This document shows positions 9,703-19,839 of a DNA stretch of 64,000 nucleotides, piece by piece (positions within the stretch are counted from its first letter, which is position 1; every line of letters begins with the position of its first letter). The notes beneath the pieces were generated by a model. The model was given only the letters and a program-made list of their open reading frames with translations. It was not told the origin of the DNA and searched no databases. The position numbers were made by a program, and so were the translations under genes. Where the stretch lies: positions 682,001 to 746,000 of the forward strand of contig NZ_REFU01000002.1 of assembly GCF_003688915.1 (NCBI RefSeq). The letters run 5' to 3'. The DNA is from Rhodococcus sp. SBT000017 (GTDB taxonomy: Bacteria > Actinomycetota > Actinomycetes > Mycobacteriales > Mycobacteriaceae).

Positions 9703-10203
9703 GTGGCTGATTCGTCCTTCGACGTAGTGAGCAAAGTCGACCGCCAGGAAGTGGACAACGCTCTGGGACAGGCCGCGAAGGAGCTGGCGACCCGCTTCGA
9801 CTTCCGCGGATCCGACACCAGCATCGAATGGTCCGGTAGCGGCGAGGCGGAGACCATCGTCATCACGTCCGAATCCGAGGAGAAGGTCAAAGCGGCCCTG
9901 GACGTGTTCAAAGAAAAGCTGATTCGACGCGACGTCTCGCTCAAGGCGTTCGAGACCAACGACCCTGCCGCGTCGGGCAAGGTCTACAAGGTCACCGGCA
10001 AGCTCGTCCAGGGCATCAGCACCGAGAACGCCAAGAAGATCTCCAAGAAGATCCGCGACGACGGCCCCAAGGGCGTCAAAGCGCAGATCCAGGGCGACGA
10101 GCTGCGCGTGAGCAGCAAGAAGCGCGACGACTTGCAAGCCATCCAGCAACTGCTCAAGAGCGAGGATTTCGGCATCGCACTGCAGTTCGTCAACTACCGA
10201 TAG
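9703..10203 (+). CDS. YajQ family nucleotide-binding protein
   Basis: This 166-residue protein matches the YajQ/DUF520 family along its length: start [20 protein letters not shown], middle [16 protein letters not shown], end [12 protein letters not shown]. The fold is two ferredoxin-like halves. In Xanthomonas a member binds cyclic di-GMP and acts with a transcription factor; whether this one does is unknown. The GTG at 9703 follows GAGAGTGTGAGAA. It stands alone between the tRNAs and the decayed htpX. GGDEF and EAL proteins are encoded 16-18 kb away. Confidence 0.9.
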   Translation: MADSSFDVVSKVDRQEVDNALGQAAKELATRFDFRGSDTSIEWSGSGEAETIVITSESEEKVKAALDVFKEKLIRRDVSLKAFETNDPAASGKVYKVTGKLVQGISTENAKKISKKIRDDGPKGVKAQIQGDELRVSSKKRDDLQAIQQLLKSEDFGIALQFVNYR

Positions 10204-10240
10204 AGCGGCTTCTCTCCTGGGTCGTTCCGCAGGCTCGGCG

Positions 10241-10935
10241 TCAGTACGGCCGGTGGCCGGCCATCCGTTCGAGGCGCTCGATGCGGTCGGCCATCGGGGG
10301 GTGGGTGGCGAACAACTGCCCTGCCTTGTCGCCGATGCGGAACGGATTGGCGATCATCAGATGTGACTCCGCCGCCAACCGCGGCTCGGGCGGCAACGGT
10401 GCCAACTGCACCCCCTGCTCGAGCTTGCGGAGCGCCGACGCGAGGGCCAGCGGATCTCCGGTCAGCTCGGCTCCCGACTGATCTGCCTGGTACTCCCGCG
10501 AACGGGAGACGGCCAGCCGAACCAGGGTGGCCGCAATGGGCCCCAGCATCGACACCAGGAGCAGCGCGATCGGGTTCGGGCCTCCGTTGCCGCGTCCGCC
10601 GAAGATGTTGGCGAAAAAGGCCAGGTTGGCCAAGCCGGAGATGACAGCAGCCATCGCTCCCGCCACCGACGAGATCAGAATGTCTCGGTTGTAGACGTGC
10701 GAGAGTTCGTGACCGAGCACCGCGCGTAGTTCGCGCTCGTCGAGGATGCGCAGGATGCCCTCCGCAAGGCCATCTTCGCGCTGTTGAAGTACGCGTAACC
10801 GTTGACGCCGACTGCCAACACGATGGAGCCGATGAGAATGGTCGCGTTACCGAACAGCGAGCCGATGAAGACGATGAGCGCCGACATCCCGACCAGCAGG
10901 CCGAAAGTCTTCGCGCCGTTCGCGTAACCGTTCAT
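10241..10935 (-). pseudogene. htpX: Zinc metalloprotease HtpX, internally deleted and frameshifted
   Basis: The start (ATG 10935, [20 protein letters not shown] and a second membrane segment) and the end ([13 protein letters not shown] with the HEXXH zinc site, then [11 protein letters not shown]) are both typical HtpX. They are in different frames. The sequence jumps from NSAKMALR to [12 protein letters not shown]. Compared with the usual sequence of about 285 residues, some 60 residues are missing, and the deletion is not a multiple of three. The 3' part is open from GTG 10720 (159 residues) but would lack the first two membrane helices. HtpX normally degrades misfolded membrane proteins. 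The grcC neighbour is conserved from mycobacteria. Confidence 0.8.
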
Positions 10936-11023
10936 GTCTGAAGGTGCCTCCTCGTACCGGGTGTTACTACCCGATTCAACGAAAGCACCCCGACCGGCAG
11001 TTCCCGGCCGAGGTCCGAGCCGA

Positions 11024-12043
11024 CTACCCGACGCGCTCGACGGTGTAATTCACCAACCGGCCGAGTGCATCGTTGGCCGGGCCCTGTGGCAGCAGTGCAA
11101 GTTCTGCGTGTGCCCGGGCGGCGTATTCGCCGAGTGTCTTCTTGGCCGAGACCATGCCGGGTGAACGCTGAAGCAGCTCCAGAGCCTCGGTGACCAGAGC
11201 GTCCTCGGTGACCGGACCGGCGAGGATCTCGCGCAGTCGATCGCCGTCGGCACCTTCTTCGCGCAGCGCGAAGAGCACCGGCAGAGTGTGTACGCCCTCC
11301 CGCAGGTCGGTGCCGGGAGTCTTGCCGGACTGCTCGGTGGCCGAAGAGATGTCGATGATGTCGTCGGAGATCTGGAAGGCGGTACCGACGGCGTCACCGA
11401 GGCGCTCGAGGCGTCCCACATGCTCGGCATCGCCGCCGGAGAACGTTCCGCCGAAGCGTCCGCACGAGGCGATGAGCGAGCCTGTCTTCTCCCACACGAC
11501 CTTCAAGTAGTGCGCGACGGGATCGTCGGTGCTCTTGGCACCGATGGTTTCGCGCATCTGGCCGGTGACGAGTTCTGCGAAGGTCTCGGCGATGATGCGG
11601 ACGGCGTCGGGTCCGAGCGTGGACACCAGACGAGACGCATGCGCGAACAGGTAGTCGCCCGCGAGGATCGCCACACTGTTGCCCCAGCGTGAGTTCGCAC
11701 TCTCGGCACCTCGACGCATCGACGCCTCGTCCATGACGTCGTCGTGATAGAGCGTCGCCAGGTGAACCAGTTCGACGACCGTGGCCGCAGTGACGATCGC
11801 CGGATCGGTCGGCGACGGTCCCAGTTGGCCGGTGAGCACGGTGAACAGGGGCCGGAATCGCTTTCCGCCGGCCTTGGCCAGGTGCAGCGCGGCCTCGGTG
11901 AGGAACTCCTCACCGTCGGAGAGTTCGCTGATCATCAGTTCTTCGACGCGTGCGAGGCCGTCGGCGACGGATCGCGCGAGCTCCGGGTCACCCAGGTCGA
12001 CTCCGGCAACGACCGTTGCTACGGCAGCGTCGTCTGTACTCAC
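11024..12043 (-). CDS. grcC1: Polyprenyl (heptaprenyl/octaprenyl type) diphosphate synthase
   Basis: This 339-residue trans-prenyltransferase has the first aspartate-rich motif at 101-105 ([14 protein letters not shown]) and the second in [18 protein letters not shown] near residue 60 binds isopentenyl diphosphate. It probably makes the long isoprenoid chain used by MenA. The product length cannot be read from sequence alone. The GTG start at 12043 lies divergent from menJ, 369 bp away. In M. tuberculosis grcC1 also lies beside menJ and htpX, which supports a menaquinone role. Confidence 0.88.
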   Translation of the reverse strand: MSTDDAAVATVVAGVDLGDPELARSVADGLARVEELMISELSDGEEFLTEAALHLAKAGGKRFRPLFTVLTGQLGPSPTDPAIVTAATVVELVHLATLYHDDVMDEASMRRGAESANSRWGNSVAILAGDYLFAHASRLVSTLGPDAVRIIAETFAELVTGQMRETIGAKSTDDPVAHYLKVVWEKTGSLIASCGRFGGTFSGGDAEHVGRLERLGDAVGTAFQISDDIIDISSATEQSGKTPGTDLREGVHTLPVLFALREEGADGDRLREILAGPVTEDALVTEALELLQRSPGMVSAKKTLGEYAARAHAELALLPQGPANDALGRLVNYTVERVG

Positions 12044-12168
12044 GATGTTGGTCCCTGTCCTGTCGTCGACATGCCGGCGGCAGCGGCGAAGCGCCGCTGC
12101 TCGCCTTCTACCGTAGTGAACCTAGCGTGCACACCGGTGGGACGGTGTCACCGACCACAGGTGACGCT

Positions 12169-12345
12169 TCACTCACCGAGGTTGCCGGAGATGACTTCGA
12201 GCGTCACGGCCATCGCTGCCGACGCCCTGTCACCCAACGAGTCGGTCGGTGCAGTCATCAGGGCGTCGACCAGGATCACGTGCGGAATTCTGCTGGTGAC
12301 CGCGAGTTCTCGCTGACAGCCGACGTCACGCACGGCCACCACCAC
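12169..12345 (-). CDS. Doubtful small ORF between grcC and menJ
   Basis: This 58-codon stretch, read from one of several GTG codons, ends RASAAMAVTLEVISGNLGE and has strongly GC-rich third positions, so it looks coding. It has no ribosome binding site, and I do not recognise the product. It could be the 3' remnant of a lost gene or chance. The rest of the 12044-12412 gap holds the divergent grcC and menJ promoters and nothing else I can identify. Confidence 0.25.
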   Translation of the reverse strand: MVVAVRDVGCQRELAVTSRIPHVILVDALMTAPTDSLGDRASAAMAVTLEVISGNLGE

Positions 12346-12399
12346 GCGTTCGTACGGCGGCGAACGGAGACCCTCGACGCACCCGTTCGTAGAAGTCGG

Positions 12400-12405
12400 G
12401 ATACT
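12400..12405 (+). promoter_or_regulatory. Candidate -10 element of leaderless menJ
   Basis: GATACT lies 7 nt before the menJ GTG, and no ribosome binding site is visible. This spacing fits a leaderless transcript. Confidence 0.4.
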
Positions 12406-12412
12406 GGAACAC

Positions 12413-13660
12413 GTGAGCACTCCCCACCCCGCCCCACCCACCACGACCGACGTTCTGGTCGTGGGCGCGGGCCCCGCAGGATCGTCCGCTGCGGCATGGG
12501 CCGCGCGATCCGGCCGCGACGTAGTCCTGGCCGACGCGGCAGTGTTCCCCCGCGACAAGACGTGCGGTGACGGGTTGACGCCACGTGCCGTCGCCGAGCT
12601 CGATCAGCTCGGTCTGGGCGAGTGGGTGCGCAGCAAAGCGCGCAACCGAGGACTACGACTGAGCGGATTCGGGCAGGAACTGGAACTCGAGTGGCCGAGC
12701 AGATCACTGCCGACCATCGGAAGTGCGGTTCCCAGAACCGAACTGGACGACAGGATTCGCGTCGCCGCAGTCGAATCCGGAGCCGTGATGGCCGAGGGAG
12801 CCAAGGCCGTCGCCGTCACCCGCGACGGCACTTCGGTCCGCTCGGTAACCCTTCAGACCGCTGACGGTGCACACGAGATCTCCTGCCGCACACTGATCGT
12901 CGCCGACGGTGTCCGCTCGACTCTGGGCAAGCAACTCGGGCGGCAATGGCATCGCGACACCGCATTCGGCGTCGCTGCTCGCGCCTACATCGACTCGGGC
13001 CGCAGCAACGACGAGTGGATCAGCTCGCACCTCGAATTACGCGACGCCGCAGGCACTCTGCAGCCCGGTTACGGCTGGGTCTTCCCGTTGGGCGACGGAA
13101 CCATCAACATCGGCGTCGGCACCTTGGCCACCGCCAAGAGGCCGGCACCCGGAGCGTTGCGCCCCCTACTCGACCTCTACACCCACCAGCGCCGTGGCGA
13201 ATGGGACCTCAGCGGGGAGTTGCGCTCGGTGGCGTCGGCGCTGCTGCCGATGGGCGGCGCGGTCTCGGGAATCGCGGGCACCAACTGGGCCATCATCGGC
13301 GACGCCGCAGCCTGCGTGAACCCACTCAACGGCGAGGGCATCGACTACGGACTCGAAGGCGGTCGCATGGTCGTCGACCTGCTCGATCACCCCGACCTCA
13401 CCGACGCCTGGCCGAGCCTGCTGCGCGAGCACTACGGGCAGTCCTTCTCCATCGCTCGACGCCTCGCCGGACTGTTGACCGTGCCCAGATTCCTGCCCGC
13501 AGCAGGACCGGTGGGCATGCGCTCACGCGCACTGATGAAAGTCGCCGTCCGCTGCATGGGCAACCTCATCACCGACGCCGACAGCGACCTCGTCGCCCGC
13601 ACCTGGCGGGCGTCGGGAAGCGGATCGCTGAAAATCGATTCCCGGCCGCCGTTTTCGTGA
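12413..13660 (+). CDS. menJ: Menaquinone reductase MenJ (geranylgeranyl reductase family)
   Basis: This 415-residue FAD protein begins with a Rossmann dinucleotide fold (DVLVVGAGPAGSSAA, about 13-27), followed by DKTCGDGLTPRAV and, near residue 300, IGDAACVNPLNGEGIDYGLEGG. In mycobacteria MenJ saturates one isoprene double bond of the menaquinone side chain, giving MK(H2). The gene starts divergently from the polyprenyl synthase and ends 6 bp from the convergent menG stop, so all three probably act on the same lipid. The GTG start is chosen for the -10 element just upstream. Other family members reduce geranylgeranyl lipids, but the context favours menaquinone. Confidence 0.88.
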   Translation: MSTPHPAPPTTTDVLVVGAGPAGSSAAAWAARSGRDVVLADAAVFPRDKTCGDGLTPRAVAELDQLGLGEWVRSKARNRGLRLSGFGQELELEWPSRSLPTIGSAVPRTELDDRIRVAAVESGAVMAEGAKAVAVTRDGTSVRSVTLQTADGAHEISCRTLIVADGVRSTLGKQLGRQWHRDTAFGVAARAYIDSGRSNDEWISSHLELRDAAGTLQPGYGWVFPLGDGTINIGVGTLATAKRPAPGALRPLLDLYTHQRRGEWDLSGELRSVASALLPMGGAVSGIAGTNWAIIGDAAACVNPLNGEGIDYGLEGGRMVVDLLDHPDLTDAWPSLLREHYGQSFSIARRLAGLLTVPRFLPAAGPVGMRSRALMKVAVRCMGNLITDADSDLVARTWRASGSGSLKIDSRPPFS

Positions 13661-13666
13661 GTCAGG

Positions 13667-14362
13667 TCAGGGTCGAGTTGCCTTGTGCAGCGCGACGATT
13701 CCGCCGGTGAGGTTGCGCCACTGCACGTCGGTCCAGCCGGCGTCGGCGATTCGCTGTGCCAACTGTTCCTGTGTCGGCCAGGCGCGGATGGACTCGGCGA
13801 GATAGACGTACGCGTCGGGGTTACTGCTCACCGCGCGAGCGACTTTCGGCAACGCCTTCATCAGGTACTCCATGTACACGGTGCGGAACGGACCGAACAC
13901 CGGCGTGGAGAATTCCGAGACGACGAGCCTGCCGCCGGGCTTGGTGACGCGGGCGATCTCGCGCAGTCCGGCGTCGAAGTCGGAGACGTTGCGGAGGCCG
14001 AACGAGATGGTGGCTGCATCGAAGCTGGCGTCGGCGTACGGCAGTGCCATCGCGTCGCCTGCGACCATCGGCACACCTCGCTGCAAGCCGGCCTGCAACA
14101 TGCCCTTGGAGAAATCGGTGGCCACACACCAGGCTCCGCTGCGACCGAGTTCGACGGTGGAGACGCCGGTGCCCGCGGCGAGGTCGAGAACCCGCTCGCC
14201 GGGTTTCAGATCCAACGCTCGTCGAGTGAGCTTGCGCCAACTGCGGTCCTGCCCGAACGACAGAACCGTGTTGGTGATGTCGTATCGACGGGCGACGCCG
14301 TCGAACATCGACGCCACCTCGTGGGGCTCTTTTGCCAGGGTTGCGCGTGATGTCTGGGCCAC
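13667..14362 (-). CDS. menG: Demethylmenaquinone methyltransferase
   Basis: This 231-residue class I methyltransferase has the SAM motif [25 protein letters not shown], and the UbiE/MenG signature FGLRNVSD. It adds the last methyl group to the naphthoquinone ring. GTG 14362 is chosen because the protein then starts [17 protein letters not shown], like the mycobacterial enzyme. A TTG at 14380 overlaps the mannosyltransferase stop as TTGA and could also be used. The gene lies directly downstream of the mannosyltransferase gene. Confidence 0.93.
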   Translation of the reverse strand: MAQTSRATLAKEPHEVASMFDGVARRYDITNTVLSFGQDRSWRKLTRRALDLKPGERVLDLAAGTGVSTVELGRSGAWCVATDFSKGMLQAGLQRGVPMVAGDAMALPYADASFDAATISFGLRNVSDFDAGLREIARVTKPGGRLVVSEFSTPVFGPFRTVYMEYLMKALPKVARAVSSNPDAYVYLAESIRAWPTQEQLAQRIADAGWTDVQWRNLTGGIVALHKATRP

Positions 14363-14376
14363 GCAGTCCAGACTAC

Positions 14377-15516
14377 TCAAGCAATCTTTTGCACCCGCGG
14401 AGCTGTGATGCCTTGCACGTCGTAGTAGTGCGAGATCAGCTCGTCGCAGATGGCAGGCCAGGTTCGGTGCAGCACCGATTTGCGGGCTGCATTGCCGAAG
14501 CGTGCCCGGGTGGTGGGTTCGGCGAGGGCTCCGACGGCACTGGGCAGCAGCTCGGTGAACTTGTCGACCGGCAGCAGGTATCCGTTGCGGCAGTGCGAGA
14601 CCAGATCGCGCGGGCCGCCTGCGTCGGGTCCGATGACGGGAACGCCACTGGCGAGGGCTTCTTGTACTGCCTGGCAGAAAGTTTCGTGTTCGCCGGGGTG
14701 GACGAAGATGTCGAAACTGGCGTAGGCCCGAGCGAGTTCGTCACCGCCGAGTTGTCCGGTGAAGATCGCGCCCGGCATCAGGGTCTGCAACGCCGCGGTG
14801 TCGGGTCCGCCGCCGACGATCACCAGCTGGATCGACGGGTCGGTGGCCAGGACGGCGAGCCGCTCGACGTGCTTCTCCGGGGCGAGCCTGCCGACGAAGC
14901 CGACGATCAGCTTGTCGCCGGCTCGCCACTGACTTCTGAGCGTCTGTGACTTGGCCGAGGGTGCGAAGCGGACGGCGTCGACTCCTCGCGCCCACCGGTG
15001 CACGCGCGGGATGCCGTGCAGCTCCAACGCATCGACGGCCGAGGTGGACGGTGCCAGGGTGCGGGCCGCGCCGCGGTGCAGTCTCCTGGTCCAGCGCCAC
15101 GCGGCTTTCGAGGTGAGGCCCAGGCCGTAGCTGGCGGCGAAACCCGCGACATCGGTCTGATAGACGGCGACCGCGGGCACGTCCAGTCGGTTGGCGGCGG
15201 CGAGGCCACCCGCTCCGAGCAGGAACGGTGACGCCAGATGCACAACGTCGGGGGCGAAGGCACGCATCGCCGAGACCATGCCGAGGCCCGGAACACCGAC
15301 GGGCAGCGAACTGACCTTGGGGACCATGAGCGACGGCACCCGGTGCACCGGAACGTCGTCGTGCCACGTCGCGGCTCTGGGGCCGGACGGATTGTCCGGG
15401 GCGATGACGATCGCGTCGTGCCCCGTCTTGTCGAGGTGTTCGAGGACACGGATCACCGAGTGGGTGACGCCGTTCATGTTGGGCAAGAACGATTCCGCAA
15501 CGATGGCTACTCGCAC
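14377..15516 (-). CDS. mgtA: GT4 alpha-mannosyltransferase (MgtA-like)
   Basis: This 379-residue GT-B glycosyltransferase has an N-terminal acceptor domain ([14 protein letters not shown]) and a C-terminal GT4 domain with [16 protein letters not shown] and the EX7E motif in [19 protein letters not shown]. Its M. tuberculosis counterpart (Rv0557, MgtA/PimC) uses GDP-mannose to mannosylate glycolipids of the cell envelope. The order mgtA-menG is conserved. The GTG start at 15516 follows TGAGGATC. The acceptor is inferred from synteny and cannot be proved from sequence. Confidence 0.85.
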   Translation of the reverse strand: MRVAIVAESFLPNMNGVTHSVIRVLEHLDKTGHDAIVIAPDNPSGPRAATWHDDVPVHRVPSLMVPKVSSLPVGVPGLGMVSAMRAFAPDVVHLASPFLLGAGGLAAANRLDVPAVAVYQTDVAGFAASYGLGLTSKAAWRWTRRLHRGAARTLAPSTSAVDALELHGIPRVHRWARGVDAVRFAPSAKSQTLRSQWRAGDKLIVGFVGRLAPEKHVERLAVLATDPSIQLVIVGGGPDTAALQTLMPGAIFTGQLGGDELARAYASFDIFVHPGEHETFCQAVQEALASGVPVIGPDAGGPRDLVSHCRNGYLLPVDKFTELLPSAVGALAEPTTRARFGNAARKSVLHRTWPAICDELISHYYDVQGITAPRVQKIA

Positions 15517-15579
15517 GATCCTCAGTGTGGGCGGCCCCGCAGTCGGCCAGGTATGGACAACGTTACGTGTGGGCCAACG

Positions 15580-16038
15580 TCACACGAATTGCGCGAGCAC
15601 CCACGACGGATTCGGGTTGGTGCGGTGTTCGGAGCCCACGAAGACCGTCGGAACGGTCTCGTTTCCGTCGTTGACCGACCGAACCCGCGCGGCCGCAGCG
15701 TTGAATGGTCGTTCCGCAGGCCCCACTCCTGCCGGATCCTTGCGGATATTCATCCACACGGCTTTCTTTCCGCGCAGCAACAGCGCAACCCGCAACCGCA
15801 GGCAGAAGATGCATCCCGGACGCCAATAGATCAGCGGCACCGATCTCTCCGTCGCCTGAATGCGCGAGGCGTCGTCGGACAAAGAACGCGGGTAGAGCAC
15901 CGGCGTCGTCAGAACCAGAACGAACACGACGGCGAGCACCATCACCACGATCGAGGACGCGATGTTGCCGAAGTTCACCAACGCGAACCCGGCCACTGCG
16001 CCGAGAGAAATGAGGCCCCACAGCTTGGCATCACGCAT
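15580..16038 (-). CDS. Membrane-anchored glutaredoxin-like protein
   Basis: The 152-residue product has two hydrophobic segments (about 6-44) followed by a glutaredoxin/mycoredoxin-like domain with Cys76-Ile-Phe-Cys79 in YWRPGCIFCLR and a cis-proline in NETVPTVFVG. It probably reduces or forms mixed disulfides at the cytoplasmic face of the membrane. Its ATG overlaps the end of the DUF3592 gene by 8 bp, so the two are co-expressed. The substrate is unknown. Mycothiol-using bacteria often carry such mycoredoxin relatives. Confidence 0.75.
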   Translation of the reverse strand: MRDAKLWGLISLGAVAGFALVNFGNIASSIVVMVLAVVFVLVLTTPVLYPRSLSDDASRIQATERSVPLIYWRPGCIFCLRLRVALLLRGKKAVWMNIRKDPAGVGPAERPFNAAAARVRSVNDGNETVPTVFVGSEHRTNPNPSWVLAQFV

Positions 16039-16471
16039 TGTTCGTCTCCTTGCGACGTAACCAGAACAGCACCGGGCCGGCGATCAGCCAGGTGACGACG
16101 ATGACGGATCCGGCCGGAACGATAGCGACGGTGGCGTCACGGCCCGCGACGCGAACCAGCTCGACGTCCGGGTCGGCCTTGTAGTACTCGACCTCGATGC
16201 GTTGACCGGCGATGAGGTTGGTGGGATACAGCACGCCGAGCGCCGGGTTGTGTGTCACGCCGTCGGGGGTGATGAAGCTGACGGCCGAGCGCAACTTGCC
16301 CGCGGACAGCACCTCGGCCGTGGCGGTGCCCTTGTCGGAATCGATGGTGACGTCGTTGCGCCAGGCTCCGACCACCAGAAGCACGGCAAGGACCGAAATC
16401 GCAATGGCGACCACGAACACGACCAGCCGGGTCCTGTACAGCGTTCGGCTGGCTCTGTCGGTATCGGTCAC
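16031..16471 (-). CDS. DUF3592 family two-helix membrane protein
   Basis: This 146-residue protein has an N-terminal membrane helix (VVFVVAIAISVLAVLLVVG), an extracytoplasmic beta domain with LIAGQRIEVEYYKADPDVELVR, and a C-terminal helix followed by RRKETNNA. This is the DUF3592 layout; function unknown. The GTG at 16471 is preferred because the frame upstream overlaps the opposite-strand DUF2505 gene. It overlaps the glutaredoxin-like gene. A membrane protein of this kind (Rv0556) also neighbours mgtA in M. tuberculosis. Confidence 0.7.
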   Translation of the reverse strand: MTDTDRASRTLYRTRLVVFVVAIAISVLAVLLVVGAWRNDVTIDSDKGTATAEVLSAGKLRSAVSFITPDGVTHNPALGVLYPTNLIAGQRIEVEYYKADPDVELVRVAGRDATVAIVPAGSVIVVTWLIAGPVLFWLRRKETNNA

Positions 16472-16526
16472 AGCGATCAGGTTACTTCGCAGCCGATGCG
16501 AGTCCGCTCGGGTAGCGTCTGCACTC

Positions 16527-17029
16527 ATGTCGCGCAGCTTCGAGTTCACCGTCGAATCGTCCAATCCCCCGCTGACGTGCATGCAGCACTCACCAGCGAG
16601 GACCAGTGGGAGGCGCGCTTCGCCAAGGCGAAGAAGACGGACGGGTACGAGCTGACCAAGCACGACGACGGCGGCCTGACCGTGGACATCTCCGAAGAGG
16701 TCGGCACCTCCGAACTCCCCGGCTTCGTCACGAAGGTGATCAAGGGAAAGCTGATCGTCTCGCGCACCGATCACTGGGGACCACTCGAAGGCGACCGGGC
16801 CGAGGGGACACTGACCGGCGGCACCACCGGATTGCCCGCGAAGGTGAAAGGCACCCTGTCGTTGCGCCCCAACGGCACCGGCGCGAAACTGATCGTCAAG
16901 GGTGACTCGACCGTGAAAATCCCCATCGTGGGCGGCAAGATCGAGGACCTGATCAACAAGATGATCAAGGACATGATCGATCAGGAAACCGGCCAGACCC
17001 TGGAATGGGTTGCGGCGCAACAGAGCTAG
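16527..17029 (+). pseudogene. DUF2505 family protein with a one-base frameshift near the 5' end
   Basis: ATG 16527 begins MSRSFEFTVESSNPP, the usual first strand of DUF2505 (SRPBCC-like) proteins. The rest of the domain (DVHAALTSEDQWEARF to LEWVAAQQS) is in the next frame. Adding one C to the run of five at 16566-16570 joins them into a normal domain of about 168 residues. The remaining frame could start at GTG 16577 and give 150 residues lacking the first strand. The family binds hydrophobic ligands in its cavity; no specific role is known. The missing base could be real or a sequencing error. Confidence 0.65.
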
Positions 17030-17047
17030 CGACTGCCCCTCGTGGCC

Positions 17048-17530
17048 TCAGGATGAGAGAATCTGTTCACGAAGGATGTCGGCATGGCCGCAGTGGTGGG
17101 CCAATTCCCTCAGCACCTGAAGATATACCCAGTGGACCGTTCGAGGCCCGCTTCGATGACCTGTCACGACGGCATCGAGTGGCACGTCGGCTACCACCGC
17201 TCGAGCAGTTGCGCACGCCTGTCTGTGCGCCGCGATGACACCTGCGATGGTGTCACCGTCGTCGACAACGAAGGACTCTTCAGGACTGCGAACCAGACCC
17301 AGCGCGACCCTGGACCCGCCCCCTACGCATTCCTCGAACCACACTCGCTGCATCCATGTCACATGCTTCAGCAATCCGAGAAGCGTTGTGGCCGAAGGGA
17401 CCAACCGTTCTCGTGCCTGCTCCTCGTTGAGACCATCGAGGGTTGCCTCGATCGCGATCCGGTAGTCCTCGATGAACGCCTCGAGCTGAGTACGATCATC
17501 GTCCACCAGCACCTTGAATGCACCCGTCAC
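17048..17530 (-). CDS. DinB/DUF664 family protein (thiol-dependent transferase-like)
   Basis: The 160-residue four-helix protein shows histidines typical of the DinB metal site: His55 in LLGLLKHVTWMQ and the HHCGHADILREQ motif near residue 145. DinB-like proteins often use mycothiol or bacillithiol in actinobacteria and firmicutes, but many are uncharacterised. It lies 48 bp before the end of menD on the same strand and could be carried on its transcript. No specific substrate can be inferred. Confidence 0.75.
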   Translation of the reverse strand: MTGAFKVLVDDDRTQLEAFIEDYRIAIEATLDGLNEEQARERLVPSATTLLGLLKHVTWMQRVWFEECVGGGSRVALGLVRSPEESFVVDDGDTIAGVIAAHRQACATARAVVADVPLDAVVTGHRSGPRTVHWVYLQVLRELAHHCGHADILREQILSS

Positions 17531-17578
17531 AAGCTTCCCTTCCCAGCGAAGATTCGGTCGGACACGTACACACGCCTT

Positions 17579-19189
17579 CTAGAGATGGGCGCGGATCGCC
17601 GCGTGCAGATCCCGCAACCCCGACCGCTCGGTGGTCACTTCCAGCACCCTGATTCCCGTGGCATGGCCGGTGAGTTCGGTTGCCAGATCGGCCAAGTCGA
17701 CCAGTCGGTGCTCCACGCGGTAGGCACCGCACAACGCACCGAGGTCCATGCCGTGGGGTGTGCCGAACACTCTCTCGAATACACCCGCGTACTGCGGGTC
17801 ACCCTGTTCGAGGAGCTCGAAGATGCCGCCGCCGTCGTCGTTGGCGACCACGATCGTCAGGTCGTCGGGACGCGGTTCACCGGTGCCGATGAGTAGGCCC
17901 GCCGCGTCGTGCAGAAAGGTCAGATCCCCGAGAAGTGCCACGGTGCGCCGCTTTCCGGCCATCGCGGCACCGATGGCCGTCGAGACGGTGCCGTCGATAC
18001 CGGCCACGCCGCGGTTGGAGAGAACCTTCACGTCCGGGTTCGGAATCGCCACCAGGGCCGCGTCGCGCACGGGGTTGGAGGCTCCGAGCACCAGCTGATC
18101 TCCGGGCTGCAACGCGGACATCACCACGTCGGCCACGTGCAGCCCCGTCGGCTTGGGATGCTCTCGAAGCTGTTCGTGCACAGCCAGGTCGGCCTTCTCG
18201 GACAGAGCGGCGCAGCGCGCGATCCAGGCCGGGTCGGGAGCTCCGGTGGTCACTGCGCGCGTGCCGGTGGCCAGGACGTTGCCGGAGACGTCTGGCCAGC
18301 GCGGTCCGGTGGTGAGCGCGATGACGTCGACTGCAGGGTCGGCCAGCAGAGCCGAGACCTGGCGATGCAGCGTCGGCCGCCCGGTGATGACGGCCTGGCG
18401 CGGCTTCAACTGCGCAAGAGCCAAGGGATGCAACGGGATTCCGTGCAGGGGTGCGGTCGGCTCGGCGACGGTCGGCAGCCCGGCCAGCTCAGGACGCACG
18501 GCACCGCCGTGACCGGAGACGACCACGGTGTCGACCGTCAGATCCAGTTCGACGGGCACGTCGAGTGTCGCCTGGGTGGTGGAGGTCCACGGCAAGCCGT
18601 CGGGCCGACCCTCCGGACGCGCGCCGGGGTCTCCGATCGCAGGCACCAGAGGCTCGCGCAGCGGGATGTCGAAGTGCACCGGCCCGGCGTTGCCGGAGCG
18701 TGCACCGCGCGCTGCGGCGATGACCCGCGAGACCGCACTGCGCCACTGACTGTTCTGCTTGGGCCCTTCCTCGGCGAGCCCAAGGCTGATCGTCGCGCGA
18801 ACCTGAGATCCGAACAGGCCGAGCTGCTCGATGGTCTGGTTCGCGCCGGTGCCGAGCATCTCGTACGGGCGGTTGGCGCTGATGACGATCAGCGGAATGC
18901 GGGCGTAGTTCGCTTCGAGAACCGCAGGCCCCAGATTGGCGACCGCGGTTCCCGACGTCATCACCACGGGAACGGGCTGACCGCTGCCCAGGCTCAGGCC
19001 GATGGCCAGAAAGCCGGCGGTTCGCTCGTCGATCCGCATGTGCAACCGCAGGCGGCCGGCGACGTCCGCCTCCTGCAACGCGAACGCCAACGGGGCGTTC
19101 CGCGAGCCGGGGCACAACACGACGTCTCGGATCCCGCTGCGCGCCAGTTCGTCGACGACTGCGGTGGCCTGTGCGGTGGACGGATTCAC
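17579..19189 (-). CDS. menD: SEPHCHC synthase MenD
   Basis: This 536-residue thiamine diphosphate enzyme joins isochorismate and 2-oxoglutarate in the first committed step of menaquinone synthesis. It begins [15 protein letters not shown] at GTG 19189, matching the mycobacterial protein. Motifs are [15 protein letters not shown] (about 20-35), IDERTAGF with the glutamate that activates the cofactor, and the ThDP/Mg site [13 protein letters not shown] ... NDDGGGIFE. The open frame continues upstream without a sensible start. No menF or menH is present in the window. Confidence 0.96.
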   Translation of the reverse strand: MNPSTAQATAVVDELARSGIRDVVLCPGSRNAPLAFALQEADVAGRLRLHMRIDERTAGFLAIGLSLGSGQPVPVVMTSGTAVANLGPAVLEANYARIPLIVISANRPYEMLGTGANQTIEQLGLFGSQVRATISLGLAEEGPKQNSQWRSAVSRVIAAARGARSGNAGPVHFDIPLREPLVPAIGDPGARPEGRPDGLPWTSTTQATLDVPVELDLTVDTVVVSGHGGAVRPELAGLPTVAEPTAPLHGIPLHPLALAQLKPRQAVITGRPTLHRQVSALLADPAVDVIALTTGPRWPDVSGNVLATGTRAVTTGAPDPAWIARCAALSEKADLAVHEQLREHPKPTGLHVADVVMSALQPGDQLVLGASNPVRDAALVAIPNPDVKVLSNRGVAGIDGTVSTAIGAAMAGKRRTVALLGDLTFLHDAAGLLIGTGEPRPDDLTIVVANDDGGGIFELLEQGDPQYAGVFERVFGTPHGMDLGALCGAYRVEHRLVDLADLATELTGHATGIRVLEVTTERSGLRDLHAAIRAHL

Positions 19190-19251
19190 AGTTTCCAGAG
19201 TGTCAGACGCGTCGGTCGGACGCCGCAACCGGGCTTTGACAGTATGAAGGT

Positions 19252-19839
19252 GTGCGTACAGTCTTTCGGCCCGACGAGGTCGCTCCCGGTCGCTTCTACC
19301 AGCTCCTGACCGCTTCGGTGGTACCTCGACCCATCGCCTGGGTCTCCACCGTCTCGGCCGACGGTGTGGCGAACCTCGCGCCATACAGCTTCTTCACTGT
19401 CTCGTCGACTGTGCCGCCCGTCGTGCAGTTCACGTCGGTGACCCGCAAGGACAGTCTTCGCAATATCGAGGCCACCGGCGAGTTCGTCGTGAATCTGGCG
19501 ACGGCACCGTTGGTGGATCAGGTCAACAGCAGCTCGGCGAGCTTCGATCACGGCGTCAGCGAATTCGAGGCCGTCGGGATCGAGAGCGAGCCCAGCACCG
19601 TCGTGACGCCACCGCGCGTCGCGGCCGCTCCGATCGCCATCGAGGCGAAGCTGCATCGCGTCGTGGAGGTGGGCAACTGCTTCGTCGTCATGGGCAACGT
19701 CGTCGCCCTGTCGGTGCGTCCCGAATTCCTCGCCGAGGACGGCCTCCCCGAGTTCGACGCCATCGCCCCGCTGAGCCGCCTCGGCCGTTCCGAGTGGGGG
19801 TTGCCGCCCGAGGTTCGTGAGATCGAGCGGCCTTCTTGA
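19252..19839 (+). CDS. Flavin reductase-like (flavoredoxin) domain protein
   Basis: The 195-residue protein has the FMN-binding split-barrel pattern of the flavin reductase-like family: [25 protein letters not shown], and [19 protein letters not shown]. It probably binds FMN and transfers electrons or acts as a reductase; the partner is unknown. GTG 19252 follows GAAGG. The stop overlaps the next start as TTGA, so it is translationally coupled to the AbrB-family membrane protein. Confidence 0.85.
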   Translation: MRTVFRPDEVAPGRFYQLLTASVVPRPIAWVSTVSADGVANLAPYSFFTVSSTVPPVVQFTSVTRKDSLRNIEATGEFVVNLATAPLVDQVNSSSASFDHGVSEFEAVGIESEPSTVVTPPRVAAAPIAIEAKLHRVVEVGNCFVVMGNVVALSVRPEFLAEDGLPEFDAIAPLSRLGRSEWGLPPEVREIERPS

